Assembly (NCBI GenBank): GCA_018340375.1
Contig: JAFFJZ010000001.1
Location: forward strand, 44,508,001-44,572,000
Length of the DNA stretch: 64,000 bases
Reading direction: 5' to 3'
From: Gonatopus flavifemur
Taxonomy: Eukaryota > Arthropoda > Insecta > Hymenoptera > Dryinidae
In this document: positions 37,001 through 46,872 of the stretch, piece by piece
Position numbering within the stretch: position 1 is the stretch's first letter
How the letters are laid out: each line of letters starts with the position of its first letter
Notes under the pieces: model-generated
What the model saw: the letters and a program-made list of their open reading frames with translations, nothing else
What the model was told of the DNA's origin: nothing
Database searches by the model: none
Program-made: the position numbers and the translations under genes

Positions 37001-40000
37001 GAGTCGATAGAAGAGATCCAAGCCGAATCGAAGAGAAAGCTGAAGGCCATCCCGGAAACCGACTTTAACTGTTTCGAAGATTGCAAAATGCGTTGGCATA
37101 AGTGCATTGTATCCGAGGGGGATTATTCTGAAGGCAATGGACTTGATTTGAGAAAATATATAAAGATTTTTTAAAATAAATGCTATGTCATCTTATTTTT
37201 TGGACACAGTAGTGCAGGAAGAATTTGAGACCATGATTTCGTTGCCATGGATGGAAAAGTAATTTACCTTACGAAGCTGAAACTAGCGGCCAAAAGCTGG
37301 CAGCCAATTGTTACAACTTTCGATAGAATCATATTATCAAATATTTTAGTAGCAAAATTGCTCGATTACAAGCCGCTCAATTGATTTCTGATATGAAAAA
37401 TATTCGAATCAAGTTCAAACCAAAGTTATAACAATCGGCTGCTAGCTTTTGGCCGCTAGTTTCAGCTTCATATTCACCTTCCGTAATCTACATAATATTT
37501 GACATAAAATTTACATTAATTATAATATATTATTTACCAACACTACGTATTATATATGATGCATTTTAAATGTAAAGTACTGGAGAAAAATTTTGATAAC
37601 ACGTCAACTTTTAACCCTGCTCGTTGCTGCCTGTTTTCAATGCATAAGAGTTGGATACCGTTACACTGTTCTTGAATAAATTGTTTTATGTTTATAAATG
37701 GTATATTAATATATTATTGAGATATATATATTTCGGGCTAGTGGTAATTATGGATCTAACAAGGTTGAATGTCACTGCAGGTTAAATTTTATTGCATTCA
37801 TCTAAAAGTGCGGCTTTTGAGGTGATACCAGTGACCCCTGAAGATGCAACCAGACGCATTGGTTAAGAAAAAAACATAACCAAAACTATTCTGACAAAAT
37901 ACTCGAAAACGAAGAAATTAAATAAAGATATTGCTCTGTACAGACCTTCTTCGATCAATAAAGATGGTCTGTACAGGGCGACATTTTCCTTTTATTGCTT
38001 TATTTTCGAATAATTTGTTAGAAAAGATTTGACTCGGGTTGCATTGTCAGGGGCTGCTGGTATCTCCTCAAACTCTCCTCAGATGTAATATGAAATAATA
38101 GATGATCCCGTGTGTTTTTTCGTTGCGCCTACCCACGGTATCTCCGACTTACAGGATACTTCCCGCCGCTTTCTAGGATCACCTGACCTAATTGCGAGAA
38201 GATGGGAATTTCGTTCCCGTGAAATGAGATCATCGATGAGCCGATCACTCCATGATCACTCTAACTCAAGTTCGGTTTCTTTCGTGCGTTCCGCATACGT
38301 TGAAGTTATTGTCGGTGGTGGAAAATTGCCGTTGAACCATGTTTCTTCAAGTCCTAAGGAACTCTTCAGCATCTCGTTTACGGATTCTCTGGGAGGTATT
38401 TTCCATCCTATCAACGCTCTGGTTTCAACCGTCCCGACGATGCATCGCGGCAAAATTTGTATGTATATTCGAATGATTGAGTATTTGGAAATCCTGGCCA
38501 GATTTCACTTTTTGCTATCACCGTCAAGTCATATCTTCATATCTTTGATTTCGATGCCTTGTAGCTACTCGCGAGTATAGTTTAGTTTTACTTGAATATT
38601 TATATTGGAATACCTTTTTCATCTGACGGCTTAGAAACGAGACGGAAGTTATTTCTTTCCTAGCGTCTTGGATATACAGTCCGCTCTGGTTCTCTAGATC
38701 CTTTGTTTTTATTGAAGATTTCAATTTCTTTTATGTCATCATGTCAAAAATTCTGAATGGATTGATATCTAGGGATTGCGGTGGCGCCTGTGAATATTTG
38801 GGGACGTCATACGATATACGTTGCCTTATATTATGCACTGAATGGTTGGAGTCGTTGTCTTGGGCTCAGAAATTCATTCATTTTTCAGTCCCGCTTTGTT
38901 GGCGCCGAAGTGGAGATATATTTTTGAAAAGTCAATGTAGACCATGTGATCCATAATACCATAGATTAAATGTAATGATCCAGTTTATGCAGTCCCATGC
39001 TATTACAGAGCTATCACCGTTTTTGACTGTTGGTCGTAAATTTTCTTTTCTGAATGGTGTATTTTTTCCTTTCCATATAGTAAATTCTGCTTTTGATTCA
39101 AATATTTCGAAGTTACTTTCGTCAGTGAAAATCATCACCTCATTTCATTTCTTCCATTGAAGTATCGAAGACAATGGTTTGTTTAGGAAATTCCAATCGT
39201 TTCTTACAATCAATCTCATTCACACAATATTTCTCTCTTGCGACTCGTCCACGATCCTCACTGTTTCGTAGGTAACCACGTACAGTACTAGTGGAAACAC
39301 TTGTACCACAGCAATTTGTTCAGCATTTATCCGTGGGTTTTGCTCGATTTTACTAAAAAGAAAACCCATTTCATGTTTTTTTCATGTCTTGCAATATTTT
39401 TCAAATAAGTTTAAGATGACCTTTAGATATCTTTCAATCAAAGATTTCGCATTCTGAACCGTTTTTCGTAATCCCATTCTGCCAATAATGCTTTGAACCA
39501 TAGATCTCGCTCCATCTATTATCTGGGCAATTTCACTGAATGATTTGGATTGTTTAGAATCATATAATAATGTTTCACTCCTCTCTTGTAGTTTCTTTGT
39601 TCTTGCACGACCCATTTGAGAATATCGCTGGAATTTTGATTTCAACTGAGCAAGAAGTGTATGCGAACTGACGAGTATTATCGTTATACTCTTCAATAAT
39701 CCTTGTTGTGTTTATATTTCAATTGAATACCAGACATAACAAATTGTTTCTGCGTTTGAAGATCCATTACTGACAAAAATACATAAAATTTCACTGCGTA
39801 TCGATCTCTGTACGAATACTTTCAACACCAACTGTATTTGTCATTTAAAACTGAATTTTTTCTATAATAATTCTTCTGTGAGAAAAAATCCGGCTCTAAG
39901 ACCTTAATGAATCTTCAAATCTTTATTCCTGAAAATTTCAGATTTTTTGATTATGAGTTCGTCGGTCTCGAGTAGTCTGGAAAAAATATCATCGGATGGA

Positions 40001-41634
40001 ATCATCTCTGCGCTCATGTATCCTTACAAATTCAATTGCGTCCAAATTTCATTTTGAATTTTTTCAACAAGAAAAATTGTCGAGGAAATGGAATTTACAT
40101 ACCTCTCAACATGATTGAGACATTGTACACCATCTTGACCACCTACGGCGTAAAGATACCCATCTAGAACCGCGACGCCAACGCTGGTTCTACACGAAGT
40201 TGTTGGCGCTACGTCGCATGACCATTGATTCGTCTGAGGATCATACCGTTCGATGCTATTGAGGTAACTCTGTCCGTCGTGGCCGCCGACCGCGTATAGG
40301 AGATCGTTCAACACAGCCACACCAACACCGCATCTCCGTTTGCTCATGGGTGCAACCATTTTCCAATCTCCCGTGTTGGGGTCGAATCTCTCCACGCTGG
40401 CTATGGCGTCACCTGAACACCATCCGCCAACAGCAAAGAGAACTTCCCCACGTCTCGTCGGCTTCCTGGGCCGCGTTCTCGGTCCCTGCATCAGCGGCCT
40501 CTCTTGAGGCAGGAGCAAGTAGTTTTTTGCCTCGTCAACGAGGTCTCTGCAAGCATCGTCGGATCGCACCAATAAATCTGATCCAACGGTGCCGACTAAA
40601 AATTTTGGACTCAAAAGCGGAAGTCGTACGTGTTGCAGAACCTGAGCGAGGTGCTGTCTTCTTTCCGCCATATTATATTTAACCCAATTCATCACGGCAT
40701 TGAAAACTTGTTCCTCGGTTCGTACGTTCAACTCATCCGATGATATGATGTCCATCAACTGACCGACAGGCAGCAAGAGAAACTCTTCGCTTTCCATCAC
40801 CTTTCGAAATCAATCAAGTTTCATATTAGTTTTCACATTTTATTATATATAAATATTTGTATCGGAGGCACGACCTCGCGTATGGATTGTACATTTTCTT
40901 TATTGTTTACCTCCTGGAAATTGTGCTGAGTAAATCTATCGGCGATTCGTAAAAGATCGCGACACGAGTGAGTGTCCGCGAACGCCCGTATACCTAAGCA
41001 GTTGGACGGGTCTAATTGCCGCTTCAAAAATTCACAACAAATGTCTTGAATTTCAGCTAGCTGGAGAAGACACGCCGCTGGCAAGAGAGTTTGAACATTC
41101 GCCTCTTCGACAATTATGTGAGAGGTATAACAAAATTCTATCAGCTGTTCCATGGCTAATTCGTCGATATCGCGTATTGTTACCTCCGTTTGTCGGGATT
41201 CTGCCAATTCTCCGGTAAACATGGCTCTATTGAAAAAGAAAAATAACGTCAATTGAGATTCACATTTTCCAAGGCTGTTGCCATCCACAGGAAAACATCC
41301 AAAGAGAGATTTACCTGAAATAAGGACTACAAGCTGAGAGAATGACACGATGAGCAAATATCTTTCTGCCTCCGACGTTGAGGACGACGTCACAGAGTTC
41401 ACGATGGCGGCGCAAGACATTGAGCTCATTGAGGGTGGCCCGGGCATGCTTCTCGGAGGCATGGCTGAGGCGTGCCGGTGAGGGAATGCGTTCCACGACA
41501 GTTTCGCCCATCCTCGGCTGCGAGGATGGGGCGCCTGGACCCGCGCTCCCCGTGGCACCCCTCGTACCTCCGGACAACTGGAGGCGCAGCGGGGGTGACG
41601 CCCAGCCCCACACCGAGTCTATCTGCAACACCAT
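34099..41634 (-). CDS. dbo: Kelch-like protein diablo (KLHL20 orthologue), 5 exons
   Basis: Substrate adaptor of CUL3-RING ubiquitin ligases: the BTB domain binds CUL3 and the Kelch propeller binds the target. Exons in gene order are 41634-41315, 41226-40911, 40800-40103, 34712-34370 and 34290-34099, giving 622 residues in frame. The BTB domain is around residues 70-175 ([20 protein letters not shown]), then BACK ([18 protein letters not shown]), a linker ([18 protein letters not shown]) and six Kelch repeats, each with a YAVGG-type double glycine. It ends QTENYIW. The sequence is nearly colinear with fly diablo. An in-frame stop lies just before the ATG at 41634. An internal Met about 42 residues later ([10 protein letters not shown]) is an equally plausible start, because the first 41 residues are low-complexity and GC-rich. 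Intron 3 (5.4 kb) is full of transposons. Confidence 0.96.
34803..35165. repeat. Palindromic MITE in diablo intron 3, TA target duplication
   Basis: A 363-base fold-back begins CACTGTAAAAAATATCTTTT and returns at its end. TA occurs at 34801-34802 and 35166-35167. Arms of about 170 bases match almost throughout (CTCACGCTCAGTGTAG and its inverse lie near the centre). Transcribed with diablo, it would form a long hairpin. Confidence 0.88.
35284..35410. repeat. Inverted repeat (TGTACAGGTAGTATGCAGAG ends)
   Basis: CTGTACAGGTAGTATGCAGAG at 35287 returns as CTTTGCATACTACCTCTGTACA at about 35390. The GC-rich interior contains CCCAGCCCAGTCGGGCTAACG. A related block (GGCACTTTGCATACTACC) is at 35535. 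Confidence 0.65.
35909..37209 (+). mobile_element. Mariner element, DD34D, nearly intact, in diablo intron 3
   Basis: The element is 1301 bases, flanked by TA (35907-35908, 37210-37211). Its terminal inverted repeats match over about 27 bases (GTGTGTCCAAAGAGTAAGG / CTGTGTCCAAAAAATAAGA). The transposase runs from the ATG at 36100 to 37174. It has a helix-turn-helix N-terminal region, the catalytic Asp in [13 protein letters not shown], the second in HHDNPPAH and the third in SPDLPPCD, 34 residues after the second. Two lesions break it: a frame change at the A-run 36215-36222 and a TAA at 36758 just after NKEY. It lies opposite to the host gene. Confidence 0.95.
36100..37174 (+). pseudogene. 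Mariner transposase, broken by one frameshift and one nonsense codon
   Basis: Three reading-frame segments cover the whole protein: 36100-36220, about 36215-36760 and 36761-37174. The N-terminal part ([14 protein letters not shown]) is linked to [20 protein letters not shown] only after a shift in an eight-A run. The middle part ends at a stop where mariner transposases have a tyrosine after NKEY. The last part carries the second and third catalytic aspartates and the usual end ([23 protein letters not shown]). All three catalytic Asp codons are preserved, so the loss of function looks recent. Confidence 0.93.
37273..37470. repeat. MITE, family A, diablo intron 3
   Basis: It begins GAAGCTGAAACTAGCGGCC and ends GGCCGCTAGTTTCAGCTTC. 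The arms continue with AAAAGCTGGCAGCCAATTGT and its inverse. This is the best-preserved copy of the family, 63 bases from the mariner end. Confidence 0.88.
37820..38070. repeat. Palindromic MITE, family B, diablo intron 3
   Basis: GAGGTGATACCAGTGACCCC at the left, GGGGCTGCTGGTATCTCCTC at the right. GCTCTGTACAGACC and GGTCTGTACAGGGC flank the centre. It is very similar to the copy at 4758-5012. Confidence 0.87.
38110..38460. other. Unassigned coding-like segment in diablo intron 3
   Basis: The plus strand is open for 156 codons (38110-38580) and the minus strand for 65 codons (38256-38453). Base composition is clearly richer in G+C than the surrounding intron. The minus-strand reading is rich in charged residues ([20 protein letters not shown]) and continues past one stop at about 38256-38110. 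I recognise no family. It may be a captured piece of another gene or of a transposon, and either strand could be the original coding one. Confidence 0.35.
38580..39640 (-). mobile_element. Decayed Tc1-like transposon in diablo intron 3
   Basis: Fragments lie in the right order on the minus strand. They are an N-terminal paired-type helix-turn-helix ([40 protein letters not shown]) near 39619-39400, a catalytic block ([14 protein letters not shown]) near 39130, [16 protein letters not shown] near 39030, and SLDINPF, the counterpart of the usual DLNPIE block, near 38755. Several stops and shifts separate them, and the last acidic residue is lost. I could not find terminal repeats. This copy is much older than the neighbouring mariner. 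Confidence 0.8.
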
Positions 41635-41639
41635 TCACT

Positions 41640-43141
41640 GACCGCCCCTTTTCTTGAATTTGCTCACAGCGGGTACTTGTACCCGCAGCACGTAGTACTC
41701 CTGCCCTGTAGCTAAATAAGCACATTGCGTTTCATCATGTACATAACTTTGAATTATGATTCGACCTGACGTTATGGTAGAACGCACTATACTTTGGGTC
41801 ATTCATTTTCAACTTTAAAACCAGGCTTTCTTTTCTAGTACAATCTCTAAAATTGTCATTGGCAATTCCGATTAAGTATTGTTTGCCATAAGTTGATGCA
41901 TCGGAAAATTGTACTAAATCCAAAAACCTGTTTAGAAACTCAAGTTTTGGTATTTGAGATTAATTTTGATTATTAAAAATCAAACATGATCTTGCATTCG
42001 ATCGTACGATTATTGAAAACAAATGATCAAAAGCGATAAAATGAATTGTTATTTTTATAATTTTACAAAATTGAAAAATGCTTCGATCGAATTCTAGCAA
42101 CCGATTGAAATTTTGATCAATTATTTGCCCCACCCCTGACAAAAGTATTCTCAAACTTCATCCCAGTCATGTACCGGAGAAGCAAATAATAATAGCCAAA
42201 GTACGAAACAAAAGTAATAGGAAGTTGTAGGCAGCGAGTTTACAAGTGGAAAGAGAACTTTGTGGTACCTGGAAAGAGAAAATAAATATGAAAAGTTTCG
42301 ACAATAAATTCATAAATTCGTATTTGAGAAAACTGCGAAACAACGTGAAAAAAAAACTACCTCGTTCTTTTTTGCGACTGGCGTACGCCAAGTACAGATG
42401 ACTCTTCCAGGTCGACGAAATAAGTACATAAACACGGAATTGCTCGAGCAAGTATGTGGTTGACACGTGAATTATATGTGGTATATGGCAACTGTTATTA
42501 TTCTTGAAAATACAGTGTTCGAGAAATTTTGGAAAAATGCAGTATTCATATATATACAATGATTGCACACTTGACGTTTTTCGCGGTCACGCACGCACGA
42601 ATAGTTCTGCAGCTACATATAGTAAGCGAAACTTATTAGACTCGACGACTTTGTTGAAGCTCCAAAATTCGGAACAGAGGTTTTCGATCGATTGCACTTA
42701 GTGATAAGCTAAATTCTAATTGCATACAAAATATACACAGCACCTTGGAAATGATAAAACAATCATAAAAGATATTTCATTTTGACAAATAATGATATTT
42801 TCGAAGCATCGAGCCGTTCATTGTACATAAGTCAACTTAATGTTAAAAGAATCAGGTATGTATGTACAACCAGCCAGCTTCCATTTATGCTTGACAGTTT
42901 AGCCAATTGTGCTTCCTTGAACCATTTTTTGGTATCTTCGTAGATGGCGCTGTTTTTTTTAGATTAAGCTGAATTTCTATTCCAGAAAATAACAAGAAAC
43001 AAGAAGAAGCCTTTGTGAATTCGGCCTAAGGCAGCCATATGTAGCAATGTGGCAAATTCATGCATACATGTCAACATTCCCCAACGTTCACCGGCAACCT
43101 CCTTAGTGTAGTTTCATTTTTCTGTTGAAATAATCAAAATC
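41640..43141. promoter_or_regulatory. Divergent intergenic region between diablo and OSTC
   Basis: 1.5 kb separates the two divergent start codons. The 200 bases next to diablo are GC-rich and probably include its 5' UTR. ORFs at 42167-42568 have no recognisable similarity. I see no defined promoter motif. Confidence 0.4.
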
Positions 43142-44493
43142 ATGGAATTTATTTATAGATTACCATTTTTAGTATTAGAAGTACCCAATTTGAAATTGAA
43201 AAAACCATCATGGTTTGTAAAACCCAGTGCAATGATAGTATTTTCATTTATTTTATTATCATACTTTTTGGTAACAGGAGGTTAGAATCATCATTTTGTA
43301 TATTGAAATTCAATCAATTTGATCAGAATTGTTTAGTTCTTTATCAATATCAACATCTCTTTTTCTTGCAGGAATCATATACGATGTCATTGTTGAACCA
43401 CCCAGCGTAGGATCTACGACGGATGAACATGGCCATACCAGACCTGTGAGTACATTTAGAAATTTGATAATAAATTAGTTAGAGTTATTTTTAAGTAAAG
43501 AAATTGTAATGTAATCCAGTACATATCAATTTCAATCTATTGAATTTATTTAAATATATATCGCTGAAGTTTGAATTGTTTATGAAGCCAAATCCGACCT
43601 GAAAATGCAAAGTAAGCCATCGATAACCCTGGAAAATATACCCAGGAAACCGAAAAAAGCTTTCACCAACAATAAAGCATTTTTATAAACAAGTTTATCA
43701 TAAGACATTCGCTTCAATGCACCAATACTAATGTTAAATACATCAAACCATAATGAATTCCTATCAAACGATTTACATAGGCGATGAACTGGAAACCTAA
43801 TCTCCATATATCTATCAACTAAAGAAGTATTTAACATGAAGCAGGTATTACGCAAAAGTTTAACTGGCATAGCAAAATGAAAAAGCGATAACAACTCAAT
43901 ACAATCAAAATAACCATAAATGATTTTATAAAGAAAAACTAAATCATTCTTGATCCTTGCATAAGACAAATCTGATATAGATAGCTTAAGAAAGATGTGA
44001 TTTACTCTCTTCAACTTAGACATTATATTCACGAAATATATCCACAATTGTATAAGAGTTGGCAATGTTATTAGGTTTACACATTCTTCCTAACGCAATT
44101 AGTATTCAATTAATGACTCGAATAATTATTAAAAATTATTTATGAACAAACTAAAATTTGTATTATTCCAATACAGGTAGCTTTTATGCCTTACCGTGTA
44201 AATGGGCAATACATCATGGAAGGTCTAGCATCCAGTTTTCTCTTCACGTTAGGAGGATTGGGATTTATCGTATTAGATCAAACGCATAGTCCGTCGACTC
44301 CTAAGTTGAACAGAATTCTTTTAGTATGCGTGGGATTTATCAGTATCATGGTTTCGTTCATTACCTGCTGGATCTTCATGAGAATGAAATTACCGTAAGT
44401 ATATATAGCAAAAGTGATAGATCATAAAATCCATTCTTGGCATTGAACTGTAAATTTTATTTCATTTGTTACAGTGGTTATCTTCAATCGTAA
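43142..44493 (+). CDS. OSTC: Oligosaccharyltransferase complex subunit OSTC (DC2), 4 exons
   Basis: Small membrane subunit of the STT3A-type oligosaccharyltransferase, which links the enzyme to the Sec61 translocon for co-translational N-glycosylation. Exons 43142-43280, 43372-43445, 44177-44394 and 44475-44493 give 149 residues, the same length as the human protein as I recall it. Three hydrophobic segments lie at about residues 33-48, 83-102 and 117-137. Family signatures are [42 protein letters not shown] and the end RMKLPGYLQS. The last exon codes only the final six residues. Intron 2 contains an antisense non-LTR fragment. AATAAA lies at 44548-44553, 55 bases after the stop. Confidence 0.96.
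43590..44085 (-). mobile_element. Non-LTR retrotransposon 3' ORF fragment in OSTC intron 2, antisense
   Basis: A minus-strand ORF of 161 codons reads [40 protein letters not shown] and [19 protein letters not shown]. This pattern (an R..DL.FLYK..G..DC.ELL block, an R.T block, then FN….) is the C-terminal tail following reverse transcriptase in jockey/CR1-like insect elements. It has no stop over its length. The preceding RT core is not in the window, so it is a 5'-truncated copy. Confidence 0.7.
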
Positions 44494-44554
44494 ATCTCTA
44501 ATGTGAACTTTTTTACAGTAAGTTTTGTTATACAATTATATTTTAACAATAAAA

Positions 44555-45537
44555 TCATTGAAAGATACATGGTAGACTGATATCCATTCCTTCGAAAACG
44601 AAATTGAATTATATATTTGTAAACATGAGATACAATAATAGAAATTTTATAGATTTATCATGTTCAGATGTTTATGGTTTTTTTTTTGAGTTGTTTTTAT
44701 CTTTTGGTAATGCTTTGATATGATTTTCTTGTTAAAAAGTATTCCGACAACAAATATATTTCACTTACAAAATGGATATTAAAAAATTTAATCATTCAAT
44801 AATCTATGTTTTAACGCTATTGTTCAAAGTCTTTCTTGTTGAAAGTTTCTGAATTCTTCCTCTATTTTTTCAAAACATGGGAATGTAATATCTTGTGGGT
44901 GTCGTTTATAGAATATATTTGATACTCTTTTTCTGGATTTATAGTCAGATTTATTAGCACAATTCAGATTTATACTAAATGTGGTAAATAGTTCAAATTG
45001 TAAAAAAATTGAATATCACATCATGATTTCATAAAATGGCAGTTTAAATTATGTATTTTTGTGCATAATATCAAATAACATAATAATGATAATTAATTTT
45101 TTAGAGATCAATTGACGATTACATGAATGCAATATTTATTTGACAAATGTGCGCTGATTTTTTTTTTCGATTTTCTTTACTCTCTAAATTAAAAAATCGA
45201 ACTTTGGAGATTATGGACATTTTAAACATATGTATGAATATCTACTATATGTTTATTAAAATCGCTGTATTATAAAGACGTATCTTAAATGTAGATGATA
45301 ATACTTGGTCTTATAGTCGTATGAAACGTATAATCTCTGAAAAGTAGATACTTTCTTCTAAATGCCAGGTTTCAAGAGTTACTCTACCAAAAGAGTGATG
45401 TAAATATTGAATTAAATATTTTTTATATTAATTTTTGTTCATTTTTCATATAAAAATAAAGAATATTCAGACGCTTATTTATAAAATCGAAATAATGTTT
45501 GGAATATATTATCAACTATAAACACACCATGAATTTA
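44555..45537. other. Intergenic DNA downstream of OSTC
   Basis: AT-rich sequence after the OSTC polyadenylation signal, up to the mariner remnant. No gene or repeat is seen. Confidence 0.5.
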
Positions 45538-46633
45538 TTAGGCGTATAACTCAATTTTTCCCTTTTTTTTTCACAGAAAATATTTTATATTATAAAATAC
45601 ATAAACACCAGATCAATCCTCGAAATATTGTCCATTGTGTTCGATGACCTTGCGCCATCGATGGGGCGACATACGAATACCATTGCGAAAAAAACTTGCA
45701 GGCTTGAGGCGACAAAGTAATCGACGAATTTTCGTACATCGTTCAGAGTTTGGAAGTCGCTGGCCTTCAAGGCATACTACATAGACCGAAAGAGAAGTTC
45801 CAGCCCAAATTTAAAATGGTTTGCTGAGTCGCGCGAGCAATGGAGCCACATAACTTTTCGGCTTCCTTGCCCAGTAAATGGCCTCTTCTCCTCAAGAATG
45901 TCGTGCAATTTGTTGAATTGTCGGCTGTAACGTTCTGCATTAACTGTTGAACCTGTTTCTAACAGTTCGTAATACAGTTGCAGAGGAGAACCTTCGTCAA
46001 GTGGATACTTTGTTGGGGAGTGGATGTCGACGGTTGTCCGGGATCCACCCGTGACTTTTTGCATTTGGGATTACCAAAAAGAATATATTCTTCATCTCCC
46101 GTCACAATTTTCCACAAAAAATGCTCCTTTTGGTGCTTGGCGAGCAGCGGAAGGCACGTGTTCATTCGTTGACAAAGGTTTCGTTAGGTTCATTCGTGTG
46201 GTCTACCTTTTGTGTTTTGCCCATCGCGTGTAATCGTTTGGAGATGGTTGCTTGAGTAACTCCTAGCTGAGCCGCAAGCTGTTTTTAGATTTGCGTTGAG
46301 TCTTTGTCAAGTAATTTTTGCAATTCAGCATCTTCAAATTTCGGAGGCTGTTCAGGACGTTCCCGATCGCTGAGATCGAAATCACTATTTGCGAATATCG
46401 TAAGACACAACATCATCACCAAGATTAGAACAAATCGAATTGCATGATTCAGTGACTTTTTCTCTTTGTTGGAACTCGTAGAAAATGCAGCTGCTGCGAA
46501 TGTGCTGCTTATCGGTCGCCAGTGTATAAGAAACTCAACTCTTCAAAACCGCTAATGGGAGTGCCAATATTTAAATTTCAAATAGGAATTCCTGCTCGAT
46601 GGAAAACAGTGAAAAATTGAGTTATACACCTAA
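45538..46633 (-). mobile_element. Decayed mariner element with intact ends
   Basis: TTAGGCGTATAACTCAATTT at 45538 returns in inverse at the other end, with TA on both sides (45536-45537, 46634-46635). Minus-strand fragments carry VTGDEEYILFGNPKCKKS, DPGQPSTSTPQQSIHL, a TVNAERYSRQFNKLHDILEE block and a C-terminal piece. The HDN and SPDLAPSD regions are degraded or deleted, so the 1096-base copy is dead. The block order fits a Mos1-like mariner, a different lineage from the 35909 copy. Confidence 0.88.
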
Positions 46634-46872
46634 TATATTGTCCCATAGCGAATTTCTTACATAAAATTAAAACTGAACGATGAGATTGATTATTGGTGTT
46701 CATTTTAGGCTTGTACGTTAGAATTCATTCACCTTATCCACATCTCTTAATCCATATCTAAGTCTATTGGAAGAAGGAAAGTAAATTAGGCCCATTTTGT
46801 TGAACTTATAATAAATTAATTCAAATGAATACTGTGTTGAAAGTCAGTCTTGCACGGAATAGTTCTGATGTC

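Noticed and set aside
36401..37107. Minus-strand ORFs across the mariner
   Set aside because: They are shadows of the transposase frame, which carries all the catalytic motifs on the plus strand.
42167..42568. 133-codon minus-strand ORF upstream of diablo
   Set aside because: A hydrophobic composition from T-rich DNA, with no family resemblance. It may overlap an untranslated exon but cannot be supported as coding.
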